A stretch of 64,000 bases of DNA, taken from NCBI GenBank assembly GCA_017419405.1, contig JAFOLH010000001.1, positions 62,001-126,000 of the forward strand, given 5' to 3'. Below, piece by piece: positions 18,979-26,776 of this stretch. The stretch is from Renibacterium sp. Its GTDB lineage: Bacteria; Actinomycetota; Actinomycetes; Actinomycetales; Micrococcaceae. The first letter of the stretch is position 1; each line of letters begins with the position of its first letter. Under the pieces are notes generated by a model, which saw only the letters and a program-made list of their open reading frames with translations, had not been told where the DNA came from and did not search any database. The position numbers and the translations under genes are program-made.

Positions 18979-19548
18979 CTAGCCCTGCGGATCGTGCAGG
19001 TGGGCGCGTTCGCCGTCGTGGTCGAGGATCGAAATGATCTCCACCGGGCCGCCATGAGCGCCGATCACGTGCGGCACCATGGTGGAGAACTCGGCGGCCT
19101 CGCCGGCGCGCACCAGGAGCGTCCGATCGCCGAGTTGCAGCCGGGCGGTGCCGGAGAGCACCGCGAACCAATCCCGGCCCGGATGCACTTTCCGGTGTTC
19201 CGGCTGGGCCGGCCGTTCCGCGGTGATCCGCATTTTCGCCACTGTGGCGCCGCGCAGGGTTTCCCGGGACAGGATCCAGGTGGTCAGCCCCGGGGTGTGC
19301 TCGGGTTCGGGTCGGATCACCACGTCTGGTTCGTCGGAAGATTCGACCAGCTCGTCCAAGCTCATGCCGAGCGCTTTGGCGATCGGCACCAGTTGGTCCA
19401 AGGCGATCCGGCGGTTCCCGGTTTCGATCCGGCTCAGCGTCGAGGTGCTGAGCCCGCACTTGGCCGCGAGCGAGTCGAGCGACCAGCCGGCGGACAAGCG
19501 GGATGCGCGGATGCGCTGCCGGATTACGGTGTCCAATTCTTGCGTCAT
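18979..19548 (-). CDS. XRE-family regulator with C-terminal cupin
   Basis: A 189-residue regulator. Residues about 8-65 form a helix-turn-helix (LSAGWSLDSLAAKCGLSTSTLSRIETGNRRIALDQLVPIAKALGMSLDELV); residues about 105-185 a cupin sensing domain (HPGRDWFAVLSGTARLQLGDRTLLVRAGEAAEFSTMVPHVIGAHGGPVEIISIL). I chose ATG at 19548; the frame runs further upstream without a likely start. The start codon is inside a palindrome, suggesting autoregulation. Divergent from the methyltransferase gene at 19597, probably its target. Confidence 0.85.
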   Translation of the reverse strand: MTQELDTVIRQRIRASRLSAGWSLDSLAAKCGLSTSTLSRIETGNRRIALDQLVPIAKALGMSLDELVESSDEPDVVIRPEPEHTPGLTTWILSRETLRGATVAKMRITAERPAQPEHRKVHPGRDWFAVLSGTARLQLGDRTLLVRAGEAAEFSTMVPHVIGAHGGPVEIISILDHDGERAHLHDPQG

Positions 19549-19554
19549 ACGCAA
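19540..19554 (+). promoter_or_regulatory. palindromic operator candidate over the XRE start codon
   Basis: TTGCGT-CAT-ACGCAA (6+3+6, perfect) covers the start codon of the cupin regulator. A second small palindrome TGCC-AAAAA-GGCA lies at 19562-19574. Both fall in the 48-base divergent region before the methyltransferase gene. Confidence 0.45.
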
Positions 19555-19596
19555 AATTCTATGCCAAAAAGGCAAAGTGCGATTAGCCTGGCTGAT

Positions 19597-20457
19597 ATGA
19601 CACACGCACCCGGAGGGCACTCGCCGCACGACCATCAGCAGAACAACGACCACCAGCACAACGACGCGTGGCTGCTCGAGGTTTTGGAACTCGACGCGAG
19701 CCTGCTCGGTCCGCAGCTGGCCGCCATGACCGCCTGGGTCCAGGAGCACTCCGGGGGCGGTGTGCGCTCGATCGTCGACGTCGGGGCCGGCCTGGGCAGC
19801 GGCACCCTGGCACTGGCCGAGCAGTTTCCGGCGGCCGAAGTGCAGGCCGTCGACCGCTCCGCAGCGATGCTGGCCCGGGTGCGGGACGCGGCTGCCGAAC
19901 GGGGCCTCGGCGAACGGGTGGCCACGGTGCAGGCCGACCTGGACCTGGGCTGGCCGCCGCTGAGCGGCGTGGATCTGGTCTGGGCGGCCTCGTCGTTGCA
20001 CGAAGTGGCCGACCCGGCACGGGCCTTCGGGGAAATCTTCGCGGCGCTCCGCCCCGGCGGCTTGCTCGCCGTCGTCGAACTGGCCGATCTGCCCTGGTTC
20101 CTGCCCGATGACGTGGGCCTGGGAGATCCGGGCCTGGAGCAGCGGGCGCACCGGGTGCTCGGCGAGCTGGGCTGGAACCGGCAACTGGAGTGGGAGCGGT
20201 TGTTGGTGCAATCCGGCTTCGAGCTGGAGCAAAAGGCTGCCTTCAGCGCCGGTGCCCAGCACGATGCCGGGGCCGCCCGGCACTACGCGGCGACGTACCT
20301 GCGGCGGATCCGACCGGTGTTGCAGCAGGGACTGTCCGCAGCCGACCTGGGCGCTCTGGATGCGATCCTGGCCGGTGCGGACCCGGGAAGGCTGCTGCAC
20401 GACGGCGACCTGGAAGTGCGGGTGGACCGGGTAGCTTGGGCGGCGCGCCGGCCCTGA
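19597..20457 (+). CDS. SAM-dependent class I methyltransferase
   Basis: A 286-residue protein with a class I Rossmann methyltransferase core: motif I IVDVGAGLGSGTLALAE (about residues 58-74), QAVDRSAAML acidic end of strand 2, and ALRPGGLLAVVELADLPWF after strand 5. The first 25 residues are rich in His/Asn/Asp (HDHQQNNDHQHNDAW), unusual and possibly metal-binding. An alternative in-frame ATG at 19561 would lengthen it by 12 residues. The last 24 bases of the gene are duplicated at 23888. Substrate unknown. Confidence 0.8.
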   Translation: MTHAPGGHSPHDHQQNNDHQHNDAWLLEVLELDASLLGPQLAAMTAWVQEHSGGGVRSIVDVGAGLGSGTLALAEQFPAAEVQAVDRSAAMLARVRDAAAERGLGERVATVQADLDLGWPPLSGVDLVWAASSLHEVADPARAFGEIFAALRPGGLLAVVELADLPWFLPDDVGLGDPGLEQRAHRVLGELGWNRQLEWERLLVQSGFELEQKAAFSAGAQHDAGAARHYAATYLRRIRPVLQQGLSAADLGALDAILAGADPGRLLHDGDLEVRVDRVAWAARRP

Positions 20458-20466
20458 GCCGGGCGG
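20434..20466 (+). repeat. 33-bp direct repeat, left copy
   Basis: The first 24 bases are identical to 23888-23911 and the whole 33 bp differs at two positions. This copy includes the last codons and stop of the methyltransferase gene. Confidence 0.85.
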
Positions 20467-20470
20467 CTGG

Positions 20471-21325
20471 TCAGTCTGCCGCGACCGGTCGGGGCATCAC
20501 AGCATCCCAGAGCGGACTTGCCTGCGCGCGATTGCGGGCGCTGAGCTCTTCGAGATACCAGTCCTGACCGAGCAGTTGCTTCACGCGCGGGATCGCCTCG
20601 CCGTCCGGTCCGCTGTAATAGTGGACCTTCTTCCGGTCACCGTCGGTGACCATGCGGAGCATCACCTCGGCGGTGCCGGCCGGGTCGGAGCGCACCGTGT
20701 TCAAGGTGTTGAACAGGCTCATCGAAGGCAAATAATCTGCGGGGATGTCTTGGGCGACATCGATCTTGCTGAAGATCTTAGTCATGTGGTTTCCGGGGTG
20801 CAGGGCTTTGACCTGGACGCCGAATTCGGCGAGTTCGGCGTGCAGCCCCTCGGTCAGCGATGCCACCGCGGCTTTCGAGGCCTGGTAGTTGGCGGTGTAG
20901 GGGAATCCGCCGTCGGCGCTGATTGAGCTGACATTGACGATGACCCCGGAGCGCTGTTCCCGGAAGATCGGAATGAATGCTTTGTTCAGCGCGATCAGAC
21001 CGAAGACATTGGTTTGGAACTGCCGGTGCACCTGTTCCATGGTGGTCGCTTCCAGTGGGCCCGCTTGGTAATACCCGGCGTTGTTGATCACCGCGTCGAC
21101 CCGGCCGAATTGGGCTTTAGCGACGTCGCCGAACCCGAGGTCTGCGGCCTCGTCATCGACATCCAACAGCAAGGTTTTCACTTGGCGGAGGGCTGCATGG
21201 CTGGCCAGATCGGCTTCTTTGCGAACCGTCGCGACGACGTTCCAGCCGGCTTCGGCGAACTTCGCGACCGCGAGCTTGCCGAAGCCGCTCGCGGTCCCGG
21301 TGATGACGATGGTCGGTGCGCTCAT
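20471..21325 (-). CDS. short-chain dehydrogenase/reductase
   Basis: A 284-residue SDR. Seen: TGTASGFGKLAVAKFAEAG at the N-terminus, the NNAGYY motif near residue 85 and catalytic YQASK near 150. Length and the C-terminal extension resemble the group annotated as oxidoreductases acting on diverse ketones/alcohols. AAGGAGAAACC precedes the ATG at 21325. It is divergent from a TetR gene across 83 bases holding a 25-bp operator, so repression by that TetR is likely. Confidence 0.85.
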   Translation of the reverse strand: MSAPTIVITGTASGFGKLAVAKFAEAGWNVVATVRKEADLASHAALRQVKTLLLDVDDEAADLGFGDVAKAQFGRVDAVINNAGYYQAGPLEATTMEQVHRQFQTNVFGLIALNKAFIPIFREQRSGVIVNVSSISADGGFPYTANYQASKAAVASLTEGLHAELAEFGVQVKALHPGNHMTKIFSKIDVAQDIPADYLPSMSLFNTLNTVRSDPAGTAEVMLRMVTDGDRKKVHYYSGPDGEAIPRVKQLLGQDWYLEELSARNRAQASPLWDAVMPRPVAAD

Positions 21326-21383
21326 GCTGGTTTCTCCTTCTCCGGGTGTGAAGCTTCCATCATTAGTACAACATCGTTTTGTT

Positions 21384-21408
21384 AATAGTGCAACCTGGTT
21401 GCACTATT
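21384..21408 (+). promoter_or_regulatory. 25-bp perfect TetR-type operator
   Basis: AATAGTGCAACC-T-GGTTGCACTATT is perfectly symmetric and ends at the base before the ATG at 21409. A weaker related element (TTAGTACAAC ... GTTAATA) lies just left at 21363-21386. It sits between the SDR and TetR starts, so it can control both. Confidence 0.7.
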
Positions 21409-22092
21409 ATGGTCAACATGGAAGTTTCTTCTTTCGAACGAGCGCGTTCGACCTCTGCCAAGCAAGAACGGATCGACGCGATCTTACGTTCTGCGGCGGA
21501 GCAGGCCCTGGTGCACGGAATCCGTGGCGTGACGCTCACCGACGTGGCGGCCGGCGTGGGCATGCACAAATCCGCAATGCTCAGATATTTCGAAACCAGG
21601 GAAGAGATCTTTTTGCGCTTGGCTGAGCTCCAGTGGCCGGCCTGGGCGGAGGCTTCGAGCATCCGGCTTGAGGCTTTGGGCGAAGCCGGCCCGGCCAGTT
21701 CCAGTGACCGGGCCGCCATCGTGAGCGGCGTGCTGGCTTCGACCCTGGTTGCCAGGCCGCTGTTTTGCGATCTGCTCGCCCAAGTACCGCTCAACTTGGA
21801 ACGGGGCGTGTCGCTGGGGGCGGTGAAGCGATTCAAAGTCGTGGCGCTTGCTGCTGCCGCCCGAGCCGCCGGCGCGGTGCAGAACGCCTGTGGGGTCGAT
21901 GCTGCCGCCGCCGGGAGCATCATTGCCGCGGCGACCTCGCTGGCGGGAGCATTCTGGCAGATGGCCGCACCTGGGACGGCGTTGCGCGACCTTTACCAGA
22001 GCGGCCCGGAACTCGGCCACGCAATAGTCGATGTGGAGCCAAGGTTGGCGGGGATCTTGACCGCGCTGATTCGGGGCTATTCGATCGGGTAG
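21409..22092 (+). CDS. TetR-family regulator
   Basis: A 227-residue one-component repressor. Residues about 20-70 form the helix-turn-helix (RIDAILRSAAEQALVHGIRGVTLTDVAAGVGMHKSAMLRYFETREEIFLRLAELQ); the rest is a helical ligand domain. An internal ATG at 21418 would give 224 residues. No Shine-Dalgarno site fits either start because the operator directly precedes it, so translation may be leaderless. Divergent from the SDR at 20471, its probable target. Confidence 0.85.
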   Translation: MVNMEVSSFERARSTSAKQERIDAILRSAAEQALVHGIRGVTLTDVAAGVGMHKSAMLRYFETREEIFLRLAELQWPAWAEASSIRLEALGEAGPASSSDRAAIVSGVLASTLVARPLFCDLLAQVPLNLERGVSLGAVKRFKVVALAAAARAAGAVQNACGVDAAAAGSIIAAATSLAGAFWQMAAPGTALRDLYQSGPELGHAIVDVEPRLAGILTALIRGYSIG

Positions 22093-22101
22093 CCGGGGAC
22101 G

Positions 22102-23175
22102 CTACTCTGGGCGATCGGCCTGCAGTCTGGCTAGCGTGGTCTTTAACCAGATGCCGATGGTGGCCATCGCCTCGGGGAGTTTGGAGGTGGCGCAATGCCC
22201 GGTGTCCGGAATGAGTTCGACCACGGTGTCGCGACGTCCCTGGAAGACCAGGGTGTCATGCTGTGGCACGTGTACGTCGTCGGCTCCGTTGATGACCAGC
22301 ATCGGGGCATTGCGATCCTGATCGAGGAGCGGACGCAAGGAGAACCCGGCAAAGCGGCTCGTCAGCTCGGTTTGCGTGGGTTCGGCGTCAAAACCCAGAG
22401 CGTTCCCGACGATGCCGGCCATCCCGAAGTGGGTTGGCCCGTCACCGGTGACCGCTGCTTCGACCGGTCCACCGAGCACGACGGCGGCATCGACCTCGCC
22501 GGCCAAGCCGGAACGAGCCGAGTAGTGCCCGCCCATCGAGATTCCGAAGTGCGCCACGATGCCATGGTTGATTGCGCGGGCATATGCAACCAGCCCGCGG
22601 ATGACCTCCGCGCCGCCTTCGGCCGTCATCGGTACCGCGGATTCACCGGTGCCAGGGATGTCGAAGGCCAATACCCGGACGCCGAGCTGGGTTGCGATGC
22701 CGGCGCACACGCCGTGGACATCCATTTTCCAGCTGTCCACCCCGCCGCTGAGGATGACTATCGGTGCTTCGCTTGCCAAATCGTGCGGCGCGAAAAGGTG
22801 AATGGGGACCGGTGTGGTGCTGCCTCGGTAAGGCAGATCCAGGACTTCGCGCCGGAAATCCAGACCAAAATCGGGTGCCGCGAGTCGATACTGCTCGAGT
22901 TGGTTGGTTAAGGCGGAGCGTTTTGCCGGATCGGCCAGGGTGGGGAACTTGGCCCATCCGTAGGCCAATGAACTTTGCCGATGGGCTCCCGCCTGAGCAT
23001 AGGCATCGGCCAATTTGGACCACTCGTAAACCCAGCCGCCGGGAGCGTCGGGCCACATTTCGGTGATCGCAAGCCGAACTGAATCGACGTCTGCCGCGGG
23101 CAGGCCGGTATTGATCATCTGCGGGTAACGCTCGCCGAAGAGCTCTTGCGCGTCCAGCTGCCATTGATATGCCAC
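22102..23175 (-). CDS. alpha/beta hydrolase (FrsA/esterase-like)
   Basis: A 357-residue alpha/beta hydrolase with an N-terminal helical extension of about 110 residues. The nucleophile elbow GISMGGH (serine near residue 215), the acid in LVINGADDVHVP and histidine in IPDTGHCA form a complete triad. Extension and spacing resemble FrsA/DUF1100-like esterases. GAAGGAGTCACC precedes the ATG at 23175. Divergent from the TetR at 23277 with two identical operators between them, so likely repressed by it. Substrate unknown. Confidence 0.8.
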   Translation of the reverse strand: MAYQWQLDAQELFGERYPQMINTGLPAADVDSVRLAITEMWPDAPGGWVYEWSKLADAYAQAGAHRQSSLAYGWAKFPTLADPAKRSALTNQLEQYRLAAPDFGLDFRREVLDLPYRGSTTPVPIHLFAPHDLASEAPIVILSGGVDSWKMDVHGVCAGIATQLGVRVLAFDIPGTGESAVPMTAEGGAEVIRGLVAYARAINHGIVAHFGISMGGHYSARSGLAGEVDAAVVLGGPVEAAVTGDGPTHFGMAGIVGNALGFDAEPTQTELTSRFAGFSLRPLLDQDRNAPMLVINGADDVHVPQHDTLVFQGRRDTVVELIPDTGHCATSKLPEAMATIGIWLKTTLARLQADRPE

Positions 23176-23197
23176 GGTGACTCCTTCTACATCCGAA

Positions 23198-23220
23198 TTA
23201 ATGCATTTATTGTGCGTTAA
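23198..23220 (+). promoter_or_regulatory. operator copy 1 for the hydrolase/TetR pair
   Basis: TTAATGCA-N7-TGCGTTAA. The same half-sites and spacing occur at 23245-23267, 47 bases downstream centre to centre. It lies 23 bases before the hydrolase start. Confidence 0.7.
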
Positions 23221-23244
23221 TAAAACGGTATCGGCGATCCGGAG

Positions 23245-23267
23245 TTAATGCAAGAAGTATGCGTTAA
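23245..23267 (+). promoter_or_regulatory. operator copy 2 for the hydrolase/TetR pair
   Basis: TTAATGCA-N7-TGCGTTAA, ending 9 bases before the GTG of the TetR gene at 23277. The 7-base centre differs from copy 1 while the half-sites are identical, as expected for a protein-binding site. Confidence 0.7.
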
Positions 23268-23276
23268 AATAGCCTG

Positions 23277-23864
23277 GTGAATCAGAATCGGGAAGAGCCA
23301 CGTCGGCGCACGGGTGGGCGATCGGCCCGGGTGCGTGAGGCGGTGCTCCAGGCAGCCTTGGATTCCTTGGCCGAAAACGGTGCGAGCGGTGTCACCATGA
23401 ATGATGTCGCCCGGCGCTCAGGTGTGCACGCGACGTCGGTGCAGCGGCGCTGGGGGAGCAGGGACAAGCTGATACTCGATGCTTTGCTGAGCTACAGCCG
23501 GTCTGAGTTGACGGTGCCGGACGCCGGATCAGTGCGCGAGGACTTGATACTTTTCGGGAATTCGGTCCTCGGCTATTTGGCAAGTCCGCTCGGCGAGGCG
23601 TTGGTTCGTGCGATGGCTGCCGCCGAGGACGATGCCGAAACTGATGCATGGCGTGCCGAGTTCTGGCAGGCCCGTTATGAATCGGCGCGGGTGATGATTG
23701 CGCGCGGAGTTGCCCGCGGTGAGCTGTCCGAGCGTGCGGATGCGTTGACGATTCTGGAGTTGCTGGTTGCGCCACTGCATTTTCGTGCGCTGCTGGCCCG
23801 ACGCGTCGGGCCGGACCGCAGCGTCGAACAACTGGTCGATGCGATCCTGCACGAGGTCGACTAG
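23277..23864 (+). CDS. TetR-family regulator
   Basis: A 195-residue TetR protein. Helix-turn-helix at about residues 18-65 (REAVLQAALDSLAENGASGVTMNDVARRSGVHATSVQRRWGSRDKLILDALLSY). The C-terminal domain matches the TetR_C_16/AcrR-like group with ARVMIARGVARGELSERAD. GTG at 23277 is the first start after the second operator. It probably represses itself and the divergent hydrolase. Confidence 0.85.
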   Translation: MNQNREEPRRRTGGRSARVREAVLQAALDSLAENGASGVTMNDVARRSGVHATSVQRRWGSRDKLILDALLSYSRSELTVPDAGSVREDLILFGNSVLGYLASPLGEALVRAMAAAEDDAETDAWRAEFWQARYESARVMIARGVARGELSERADALTILELLVAPLHFRALLARRVGPDRSVEQLVDAILHEVD

Positions 23865-23887
23865 GCCTGGTTGTTCCAGGACGGCTG

Positions 23888-23920
23888 GCTTGGGCGGCGC
23901 GCCGGCCCTGAATCGGGCGG
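23888..23920 (+). repeat. 33-bp direct repeat, right copy
   Basis: Copy of 20434-20466 (24 identical bases, then 2 mismatches in 9). Here it lies in non-coding DNA after the TetR stop. The two copies bracket 3.4 kb holding SDR-TetR-hydrolase-TetR. Confidence 0.85.
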
Positions 23921-23979
23921 ATCATTCCAGCACAGATGCTGTTGTGGCAGTTGTCCGTGCGGAAGCGTTTGGGTGAGGG

Positions 23980-24759
23980 TCAGTTCCGCCCGGACATCAT
24001 CCGGCCGACCATTGGGATGACCACTTTGCGCGGGCTGACCCGGCCGAAGAAGGCCAGTACGCCGTTCGCGGTGCCATCGACCACGGTGTGCGAGTTGTTC
24101 GCCAAGCCTTTGAAGGTGGTTTTGACCACGTCGTCCACATTGCGCATGGATCCGGCGGCGGCGTCGGCGCCGGCCACGTCGAAGAACTTGGTGGCGGTTG
24201 CGCCGGGGCAGACCGCGAGTGCGCGCACGCCGGTGCCTTGCAGCTCGCCCCAGAGTGCTTGGGTGAAGGAGAGCACGAAGGCTTTGGTGGCGCCGTAGAC
24301 GGCCATTTTGGGAATCGGCTGGAACGCTGCGGTGGAGGCGATGTTGATGATGAAGCCGCGTTTGTCGGCCAGCATGCCGGGCAGATAGGTCTGGGTGAGA
24401 TCCACCAGTGCGCCGCAGTTGAGCTGGACCTCCTGGTTGACGCGATCTGGGTTCTGGTCCTGCAGGAATCCGTGGGTGCCGAAGCCGGCATTGTTGATCA
24501 GGCCGTCGATTTTCGGATGCTTGTCCTTGAGCTTTTGCGCTGCGCCGGGCTCGGCGAGGTCGAGTTCGACGACGTCGGCCTTGATTCCGTGCAGGTTCTC
24601 CAGTTTGGTGGCGATCTGCCGGAGCACTGCGCCGCTGCGGGCGACCAGGATGAGGTTGGCTTTTCGCGCCGCGAAGGCTTCGGCGTAAGCGGTGCCGATG
24701 CCGGAGGACGCGCCGGTGATCAGGACGGTTTGATTGCTGAAATCAAGTGCCTTGGCCAT
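23980..24759 (-). CDS. short-chain dehydrogenase/reductase
   Basis: A 259-residue SDR. Seen: TGASSGIGTAYAEAFAARKANLILVARS at residues 13-40, NNAGFG near 90 and YGATK near 160. It resembles SDRs of the DltE/YqjQ group. I chose ATG at 24759, preceded by AAAGGACC; the frame extends 16 codons upstream but these overlap the operator. Divergent from TetR at 24833 with an operator between them, so it is its likely target. Confidence 0.85.
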   Translation of the reverse strand: MAKALDFSNQTVLITGASSGIGTAYAEAFAARKANLILVARSGAVLRQIATKLENLHGIKADVVELDLAEPGAAQKLKDKHPKIDGLINNAGFGTHGFLQDQNPDRVNQEVQLNCGALVDLTQTYLPGMLADKRGFIINIASTAAFQPIPKMAVYGATKAFVLSFTQALWGELQGTGVRALAVCPGATATKFFDVAGADAAAGSMRNVDDVVKTTFKGLANNSHTVVDGTANGVLAFFGRVSPRKVVIPMVGRMMSGRN

Positions 24760-24792
24760 GAGTGGTCCTTTAGCTCGTCGATGCTTTTGATG

Positions 24793-24822
24793 TACACCGT
24801 ATAGCAATCACTATACATGGTA
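24793..24822 (+). promoter_or_regulatory. TetR-type operator between SDR and TetR
   Basis: TACACCGTATAG-CAATCA-CTATACATGGTA: 12-base arms matching at 10 positions around a 6-base centre, located 10 bases before the GTG of the TetR gene and 33 bases from the SDR start. Confidence 0.6.
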
Positions 24823-24832
24823 AAGTCGGGCT

Positions 24833-25480
24833 GTGAAGAAGCCCGTATTGAGCCGAGAAGCCGTCCTGGGAAAGGCGCTGGAAATCGCCGACGCCGAGGG
24901 GTTGGCAGCGGTGACCATCCGGCGGATCGCGGGGGAGTTCGGCGTCACCCCGATGGCGATGTACTGGCATTTCGCGAACAAAGAGGAGCTGCTGGCGGCG
25001 CTGGGGCAGAGCCTGTGGAATTCGGTCCAGGTGCCTTCCGAAGCCTCTTTGCGCGAGTTGCTGGCGATTTTGGTGGCTGCGTTGCGTTCGCATCCGGCGG
25101 TTGCCGGCTTGGCGGATACCCAAATGCTGTCCTCGGAATGCGGGCTGGCGATCACCGAGCGGTCGTTGGAGATTTTGGCCGGGCTGGGCTTCACCGTGGC
25201 GGAGTCGGCGGCGATCGCCCGGAACGGGATGCAGCTTGCCGCGACCATGGTGATCGGCGAGCCGGGTGCCGACGTCGGCGTTTCCGCTGCCGAGCGCGAG
25301 GCGTTGTTGGCGATGAAACGGCAGCGGATCGGCGAACTGCCGCCGGCGCGATATCCCCGAATCGTTGCTGCGGCGAGTGCGCTCACCGAGGTCGACGACG
25401 TCGAGGAGTACTACCGGGTCTCGATCGAATTGTTCGTGGCCGGGGTGGAGACGATGGCCCGGGCGCGGAGGGTTAGCTGA
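24833..25480 (+). CDS. TetR-family regulator
   Basis: A 215-residue TetR protein with helix-turn-helix at about 7-55 (SREAVLGKALEIADAEGLAAVTIRRIAGEFGVTPMAMYWHFANKEELLAAL), the YWHF segment being typical of the TetR/TetR_C subgroup. GTG start at 24833. Divergent from the SDR at 23980. Its stop is 10 bases from the convergent stop of the lipoprotein gene. Confidence 0.85.
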   Translation: MKKPVLSREAVLGKALEIADAEGLAAVTIRRIAGEFGVTPMAMYWHFANKEELLAALGQSLWNSVQVPSEASLRELLAILVAALRSHPAVAGLADTQMLSSECGLAITERSLEILAGLGFTVAESAAIARNGMQLAATMVIGEPGADVGVSAAEREALLAMKRQRIGELPPARYPRIVAAASALTEVDDVEEYYRVSIELFVAGVETMARARRVS

Positions 25481-25490
25481 CTTTGATGCC

Positions 25491-25946
25491 TCAGCTGACC
25501 TTGATATCTGTGCTGCCTTCGGCGCCGTTGTAGCGGATGCGCAGCGTGAACCCGTTTTTCGGGGCGTCATCGGGGAGCTTGAGAGTGTGACTGGTTGGTG
25601 CCAAGTCTGCTGTGCAGACGTTGTTTTTGCTCGGCGTGAACGTGATTTCGACGATGTTGTCTGAATTGGTTTTGATGGATTCGGCCGTGGGCGGGCAGCT
25701 AGAGCTACCCCAGGTAACTATGCCGATTCGGTTCTCTGGCAATCTGGCGGCTAAGGGGCCATCTTGCCCGATGATTCCAGGAGTCGGCGAGGTTGTAGGT
25801 GTGGGGAGGGCGCTGGCGAGTTGAGTTGGGATTCCGGGTTGGCGGTCTTCTGCGACTCCGTTGGGAGAGCAGGCGCTGAGCGGAAGCAACACGAAGGCAG
25901 TTGCGGCTGTCAGGCCCATCCGCCAACGGAGTCTGCTGCATTGCAT
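25491..25946 (-). CDS. putative secreted lipoprotein of unknown function
   Basis: A 151-residue predicted lipoprotein. From the ATG at 25946: basic start, hydrophobic stretch, then lipobox LSAC near residue 28, followed by a Pro/Thr-rich linker (LPTPTTSPTPG) and a small domain with two cysteines (SSSCPPTAES, NNVCTADL) that could be disulfide-linked. Longer in-frame starts exist but would bury the lipobox. The C-terminal TLRIRYNGAEGSTDIKVS looks beta-rich. No family recognised. Confidence 0.75.
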   Translation of the reverse strand: MQCSRLRWRMGLTAATAFVLLPLSACSPNGVAEDRQPGIPTQLASALPTPTTSPTPGIIGQDGPLAARLPENRIGIVTWGSSSCPPTAESIKTNSDNIVEITFTPSKNNVCTADLAPTSHTLKLPDDAPKNGFTLRIRYNGAEGSTDIKVS

Positions 25947-26124
25947 GCCCCGAGTGTAGGCCAGGACGGTCCTCGGTTGTCGAGTCTGCTGGAACTGCGA
26001 CTGAATCGTTAGCTGTATCGCCCGGTCGTGGCGCCGGCCTGTCCGGGTTACGGGGCCGGGCCGGTCGTACTGTATGATTTTCAAGTTGGCTTTGGCCGGG
26101 GTTTCCCGGTCCGAAACCGACGTT

Positions 26125-26201
26125 CGGGCTGTAGCGCAGCTTGGTAGCGCACCTGACTGGGGGTCAGGGGGTCGCAGGTTCAAATCCTGTCAGCCCGACC
26201 A
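26125..26201 (+). tRNA. tRNA-Pro (anticodon GGG)
   Basis: A full cloverleaf: 7-bp acceptor CGGGCTG/CAGCCCG, D arm GCGC/GCGC, anticodon arm CCTGA/TCAGG with loop CTGGGGG (anticodon GGG), T arm GCAGG/CCTGT with TTCAAAT loop, discriminator A and encoded CCA. A terminator hairpin follows 2 bases later. The low-GC island begins right after it. Confidence 0.95.
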
Positions 26202-26203
26202 CT

Positions 26204-26254
26204 AAAAATCCCCGCCAATTCAAGGAACTAACGTTCTGGTTGGCGGGGATTTTT
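26204..26254 (+). terminator. rho-independent terminator of tRNA-Pro
   Basis: A 15-bp perfect stem (26204-26218 with 26240-26254), loop of 21 bases, ending in TTTTTG. Classic intrinsic terminator. Confidence 0.9.
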
Positions 26255-26776
26255 GTCGTTGAGTCGCGGTATCTTTGGTGTTCAAGACGGCCCTAGCTTT
26301 CAACAAGTAGAAATGTTCAGTCACAGCTCAATCGACAGAATACCGCTACGAGCTAATCTCCGCATTGCGGCTCATTGTCAACGACTAAAACGGCTCTTCT
26401 GGGCAATCGGGCAGACCGATACGTGTGAACGATCGTCAGAATTGCAGAGCTAGGTCAGTGTCGTTCTCGGAATTTTATTCGATTCCGTTGGAAAGCTAGA
26501 ATGGTGGTACGCAGACAATACTGACCGTTGTTCGGGCACCTACCACGCTCGGGTAAGTCTAGCCTCGATGCTTCGATATTGAGCATTTTTCGATACTTGG
26601 GAGTCTAAATTCCTCTAAGGCGCAGACCTGATCTTGGCGGTTGCCTCATTCTGTCGGTGCTCATGACTAGCGTGTTCGCTATCATAATTATCTACGGGAT
26701 CTTGAAGCGTGGCAATTGCTGGCTGATAGAAACTGATTGGTAGAAATTTTCGAAGAAGTGTGGGGAGCTGAATCTG
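26255..26776. other. AT-richer non-coding start of the island
   Basis: No ORF here has coding character. The base composition shifts abruptly from the core genome (many TTT, AAA and ATT words). It holds the promoter region of the membrane protein gene at 26777. I see no integrase gene, no second copy of the tRNA 3' end and no transposon ends. Confidence 0.6.
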
